Shown in pieces: positions 60,275 through 64,000 of a DNA stretch of 64,000 bases. The stretch lies in the NCBI RefSeq assembly GCF_028829235.1, contig NZ_JAIWJY010000002.1, forward strand, positions 248,001 through 312,000. Reading direction: 5' to 3'. Every line of letters begins with the position of its first letter. Within the stretch, counting starts at the first letter, position 1. Under the pieces are notes generated by a model. That model was not told the DNA's origin, searched no databases, and worked only from the letters and a program-made list of their open reading frames with translations. The position numbers and the translations under genes were made by a program. Source of the DNA: Tenacibaculum larymnensis (GTDB taxonomy: Bacteria > Bacteroidota > Bacteroidia > Flavobacteriales > Flavobacteriaceae).

Positions 60275-61549
60275 ATGGCAAAGATTAAGTTTATTCTACA
60301 AGGAAAATCTAGTAATTCTCAAATCTATTTAAGGTTGTCTTTGAGTAAGAGTATTTCTTTTAAGAGAAAGACAGGGTATTTTATTGACTCTAAAGAATGG
60401 AGTAAAGCAACAGGGTATCCAAAGACCAACAATCCTTTTAATAAGAACTTAAAAGTAGATCTTAAGAATTTGGAGGTTTATATAGAAAAAGAGCTTAACA
60501 CGAGTAATACAAAAGGAATAAAGGTAACCTCTTTGTGGTTGCAAGAATCAATCGCTAAATTTTTAGGGAAATCAGAGATAAAGGAATTTGATTATTTAAT
60601 TGCTTATACCGAGCAATATATTGAGAGGCTTAAATATAATGCTAATAAAGACGGTAAGAAAGGGGTTTCGGAATCTACTATAAAGAAGAGGACTACAATT
60701 CTTAATAAGTTGATTAAGTTTCAAGAAAAGAAGAAAATAAAGTTTAGAGTAAAAGATGTTGATTTAAGATTTAGGGAAGAGTTTATAGATTTCTTAGATG
60801 AAGAAGAGAAGTTATCGGAGGGAACAATAGGAAGATATTTAAAGGAAGTTAAGACGATTTGTACAGATGCTCAAAAGAATAATATTGAAGTAAGTCCTCA
60901 ATTAATACATTTTAAAGGTTTTACTTCAAAATCTTACAAAGTAACATTGACCTTTGAAGAAATCGAAGAGATTCAGAAAGTAAAGTTTAAAGAAGATGTT
61001 TTATCTGTTACTAGAGATTGGCTAGTTATTGGTTGTTTTACTGGTCAAAGAGTTTCTGATTTAATGAAGATGAGTAAATCTATGATAGAAGAACATCATG
61101 GATTCGAATTCATTGTGTTAACACAAAAGAAAACGGGAAAAATTGTTCAGATACCTGTTCATAAAAAAGTGAAAGCTATTTTAGATTCTTACGGTGGTAA
61201 TTTTCCTCCTGTATTTAGTAATAATGAAAGTAGTAATTCTGCTTTGTTTAATAGATATCTTAAATTAGTTTGCAAAGAAGCTAAATTAACGTTTCTAATA
61301 GAAGGGAAACTTAGGAATGAAGAGACTGGAAGATTAGAAGAGGGGAAATTTCCGAAGTACAAATTAGTTTCTTCTCACATTTGTAGGAGGTCATTTGCGA
61401 CTAATTTCTATGCACAAAAGAAATATCCTACACCTTTATTAATGAATATTACTGCTCATGGAACGGAGAAAATGTTTTTGAGCTATATAGGGAAGAAGCC
61501 TATTGATTACGGAGTACAATTAGCCAAAATTTGGTCAGAAGAAGCTTAA
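60275..61549 (+). CDS. Tyrosine recombinase/integrase of an integrative element
   Basis: 424 residues from the ATG at 60275. An arm-binding N-terminal domain (about 1-95: MAKIKFILQGKSSNSQIYLR) precedes a SAM-like core-binding domain (about 105-205). The catalytic domain has all residues: R259 (TGQRVSDL), a beta-hairpin lysine at K285/K286, H368-x-x-R371 (SSHICRRSFAT), H395 (ITAHGTEKM) and the nucleophile Y404 (LSYIG). It looks functional. It sits 170 bases from a tRNA 3' tip, so it probably is the integrase of the element that starts there. Confidence 0.93.
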   Translation: MAKIKFILQGKSSNSQIYLRLSLSKSISFKRKTGYFIDSKEWSKATGYPKTNNPFNKNLKVDLKNLEVYIEKELNTSNTKGIKVTSLWLQESIAKFLGKSEIKEFDYLIAYTEQYIERLKYNANKDGKKGVSESTIKKRTTILNKLIKFQEKKKIKFRVKDVDLRFREEFIDFLDEEEKLSEGTIGRYLKEVKTICTDAQKNNIEVSPQLIHFKGFTSKSYKVTLTFEEIEEIQKVKFKEDVLSVTRDWLVIGCFTGQRVSDLMKMSKSMIEEHHGFEFIVLTQKKTGKIVQIPVHKKVKAILDSYGGNFPPVFSNNESSNSALFNRYLKLVCKEAKLTFLIEGKLRNEETGRLEEGKFPKYKLVSSHICRRSFATNFYAQKKYPTPLLMNITAHGTEKMFLSYIGKKPIDYGVQLAKIWSEEA

Positions 61550-61845
61550 TGAGGATAATCGTAATCTATTCATTTTTAATTACAGATAGTTTAAACTTAT
61601 TTTAAAGGCTTTGTTTTGCTTTTTGAGGCAATTTAACACTAAAGCTTTTAAAGTTGCTTAAAAACGCTTAAAATGACTTTTAGGAACAGGTACAGTATAG
61701 GTTCTATTTCTATGTATAATTTAACATTAAGTATGTTTGCTGATCAGTTTGGTGTATGGAATAATTATAGGAAATTTCTCAATTTAGGATTAGATAGAAT
61801 AAGTAAGAACTTATCGTAAGAGTTGTCCCATAAGAGTATGATAAC
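61550..61845. other. Non-coding gap with no clear content
   Basis: 296 bases between the integrase and the recombinase relic. AT-rich, with short repeats of GCTTTTAAAG/GCTTAAAA type near 61660-61670. No remnant of an N-terminal recombinase domain is recognisable in any frame. Confidence 0.4.
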
Positions 61846-62142
61846 ATGGGGTTACTGATTTATGAAGATATTAGAAGTAAAGTCAATAAAGGCTTTTCTT
61901 GTGGTGATCGATTTAAAATGATAACGTATTGGTTGTTTAAAAAGCATAGAAGAATCAATCATAATTTAAAAAACTCCAAACAGATTAGAGTTTCTGTTAT
62001 TACTTATTGGTTGCAACACCACAATATTAGAGAAGTTCAATATATGGTGGGACATCGTTATATATCTTCTACTGAAAGCTATGTTCAAGATGACCTTGAA
62101 AATCTACAGGAGGTTATTGAGAGTTTGCATCCGATTTCTTAA
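61846..62142 (+). pseudogene. C-terminal relic of a second tyrosine recombinase (XerC/D-like)
   Basis: 98 residues. The last 55 (IRVSVITYWLQHHNIREVQY; MVGHRYISSTESYVQDDLEN) match the end of a Bacteroidota tyrosine recombinase. The arginine of HxxR and the later histidine (VGHRY) and tyrosine (TESYVQ) are present. The catalytic HxLR histidine position reads K (SKQIRVS), and the N-terminal arm, core-binding domain and first catalytic arginine are missing. The first 40 residues are not recognisable. It is a truncated, presumably inactive copy. Confidence 0.75.
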
Positions 62143-62245
62143 TACAGGAAAAACACCCTGAAACTTTTATGAAAAATACCTAACGCTAAGTATTTCATAA
62201 AGTATAGCTTTAAAGTAATTTTAAACTAACCAAAACTTAACCCCT

Positions 62246-63037
62246 ATGAAAGCAATATACTTATTTGTTTTAGTATTGATGTTGACTTCTTTATCAATAA
62301 TGTCCCAATCTTTAAAAAATATAGATAGTGACAAAGTTTATAAATTTAAATTTGGGAAAATAATAACTCGATGTTCAGCTGAAGGAGTAACAGAAAATGA
62401 TACTGATGGTAAACCCATAAAAATACAAGTAGATAAGAATAGAGAAATAAATGTTGATAGAATTATAAATGATGAAGTGATATTTACTTTTTTATGGTGG
62501 AGTGGAGATTCAGAAAATGCAAAAAGTCTGAACGCAAAATACTATGAGAATACAGCTAAAAAGAGGATGTATTTTAAAATGCCAAGGCAAAAATTTTTAG
62601 AAAGTGTTAAGGTTGTTGAGCCTCGTGTTTTATTAGAATTTGGAACTGCGACAATACCAATTAAAATAAGACCTGGTGATGGAGAAGAGATTCCTTTAGA
62701 TTTTTATGGAAACTTTAATGCAGGTATAGGAATGTCTATTAAGTTTAGAAATTTTATCAATTTATATGGAGGGATTAGTCTAACCTCAGTGCCTGTTGAT
62801 AGTATTACAACAAAAGGAGTAATAACATCACCCACTAACGCTTCTGCTTTAACACCGACCATGGGGATTATAAAAGAAGTAGGAAATGTTCAAATAGGAG
62901 GTTTTGTAGGTTGGGATTTCCTTTCTAGAAACCTAGGTAAGAATTGGATTTATCAAGGAAGACCTTGGTATGGAGTTGGTATAGGATTTAATATATTTAC
63001 TATAAGTAGAGAAAGTAAAGAAGAAGATACACAGTAA
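62246..63037 (+). CDS. Secreted or outer-membrane protein of unknown function
   Basis: 263 residues. The signal peptide spans about 1-20 (FVLVLMLTSLSIMSQ). The mature N-terminal part is soluble-like (KVYKFKFGKIITRCSAEGVT). From residue 145 on there are alternating glycine/hydrophobic strands (FYGNFNAGIGMSIKFRNFIN; NLYGGISLTSVPVD; GGFVGWDFLSRNL; GVGIGFNIFTI) like a small beta-barrel. It lies within the apparent integrated element. No family recognised. Confidence 0.7.
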   Translation: MKAIYLFVLVLMLTSLSIMSQSLKNIDSDKVYKFKFGKIITRCSAEGVTENDTDGKPIKIQVDKNREINVDRIINDEVIFTFLWWSGDSENAKSLNAKYYENTAKKRMYFKMPRQKFLESVKVVEPRVLLEFGTATIPIKIRPGDGEEIPLDFYGNFNAGIGMSIKFRNFINLYGGISLTSVPVDSITTKGVITSPTNASALTPTMGIIKEVGNVQIGGFVGWDFLSRNLGKNWIYQGRPWYGVGIGFNIFTISRESKEEDTQ

Positions 63038-63108
63038 CTTTGTATAATCATTTTTAGTTTGATAAATAATTTTAAAAAAATAATAGGACTGTTTTTTAAA
63101 CATTTTGG

Positions 63109-63893
63109 ATGATCAATATAAATGCTCAAGAAAAATGTTCAACAAAAAAGAGAAGAGATCCTTTAAAGGGAATTAAAACATTTAAGAAAAGTTCTTATCC
63201 AAAAGTCCAAGTCCCAGTTATATTTCATGTTGTATACAACAAAGATTATCAGAATGTTTCAGAAGAATTAATACATCATACATTAAAAAACTTAAATGAA
63301 TATTTTTTGATGAAAAATATTGATGTATAGCTTGTTACAGACGAGTTTAAAGTAAGCATTGGAAATCCTAATATTGAGTTTGTATTAGCCAAAAGGCTTC
63401 CTGATGAAAGTCCAACAAGTGGAATATTGAGAGTATATACTAAAAAAAGAAAATTCAGGGATCAAAGAAGAAAGCTTTATAGAGTTAGTCTTATAGTTTA
63501 ACCTAACAAGTATTTAAATGTGTATATCTGTAATTTAAATACAGGAGCATCAACACCTACAGGAGTTAGTTTAGTAAAGAATAGATATGATAATGGTGTT
63601 TCTATTGGTTATTCAAAGGTTACAAAGACAGGAAGAACAATTATCCATGAAGTAGGTCATTGGCTAAGTTTATTACACGCTTTTGAAGGAGGCTTTAGAA
63701 ATAAAGATGGTGTTGAAGATACTCCTGCTCAAAAGAAGAGTTTTAAATGTTATGAAACTAGGATAATTGAGTGTAAAAATTCAATTATGCATACTAATTT
63801 CATGGGATATAGTAGTTGTAGATATTTTTTACTAAAGGACAGATTGATAGAATGAGAACGTATACGTCAACGTATAAAAATTTTAAAAAGTAA
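63109..63893 (+). pseudogene. Decayed M43 (pappalysin-like) zinc metalloprotease
   Basis: One frame from 63109 is interrupted by TAG at 63328-63330 and TAA at 63499-63501, and resumes each time in the same frame. It carries VQVPVIFHVVYNK, typical of the N-terminal part, and the zinc motif HEVGHWLSLLH (an HExxHxxxxxH-type motif). It continues VEDTPAQ and MGYSSCRYF. Near 63824-63830 a run of six T replaces an expected seven: adding one T restores the usual ending FTKGQIDRMRTYTSTYKNFK, stop at 63891-63893. A signal peptide is not in frame. Two stops plus a frameshift make it a pseudogene. Confidence 0.85.
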
Positions 63894-64000
63894 ATTAATG
63901 TAATCCTGCATTAGAATTTAACGGAAAAATACATTTAAAATTACGGATATCCCTTTTTTTATTTACTTAAAAGGCTATATGTTTACAGTTATCACGAAAA

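Noticed and set aside
1..64000. CRISPR array or cas genes
   Set aside because: No regularly spaced 25-40 base repeats and no Cas-like proteins were seen.

Overview
The window is AT-rich bacterial DNA from the Bacteroidota, most likely a marine member of the Flavobacteriaceae (a Tenacibaculum/Polaribacter-like genome is my guess, not a demonstrated assignment). The evidence is two SusC/SusD pairs, Bacteroidota-type promoters (TTTG, about 19-20 bases, TAnnTTTG), almost no Shine-Dalgarno sequences, a type II and a type III glutamine synthetase side by side, a flavobacterial arginine decarboxylase/agmatinase operon and an HYC_CC_PP protein in front of a copper-type efflux operon.

Layout. 1-10.7 kb: the end of a LytTR-type response regulator, then two SusC/SusD outer-membrane uptake pairs, each followed by a near-identical 3' element ending in a terminator. 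10.7-15.9 kb: housekeeping genes (pyrF, an orphan DppB-like permease, two thioredoxin-like lipoproteins, tpiA, prmA, clpS). 15.9-22.2 kb: small unknown and TerB-like genes, then a minus-strand polyamine operon (arginine decarboxylase, agmatinase, RMD1/DUF155 protein, deoxyhypusine-synthase-like protein, two acidic small proteins) with a possible structured RNA upstream. 22.2-25.1 kb: MscS, Usp, TerB-like and CorA genes. 25.2-33.6 kb: a copper/silver-type RND efflux operon with accessory metal-binding proteins.

33.6-37.4 kb: one 1215-residue membrane P-loop NTPase of the YobI/KAP-like kind with its own consensus promoter. It is bracketed by a 32-bp direct repeat (30/32 identical) of the last nine codons and stop of the preceding metal-binding lipoprotein gene, so it looks like a cargo gene inserted at a gene 3' end. 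This is the most interesting accessory feature.

37.4-45 kb: a cluster of small VOC, SRPBCC, DoxX and YdeI-like proteins under two paralogous GlxA/AraC regulators and one ArsR regulator, with readable operator candidates. 45-50.8 kb: tRNA-Arg(ACG), a 50-residue gene, a ferric-siderophore-type TonB receptor with a PepSY membrane protein, and a cation exchanger. 50.8-60 kb: core genes (GS II, GS III, two acetyltransferases, purM, prfA, rpsU).

60.09 kb to the end: apparently the left part of an integrated element. It begins with what looks like the 3' tip of a tRNA gene, followed by a complete tyrosine recombinase, the C-terminal relic of another recombinase, a secreted unknown protein and a decayed M43-type metalloprotease with two in-frame stops and a homopolymer frameshift. 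The right end and the intact tRNA would lie beyond this window.
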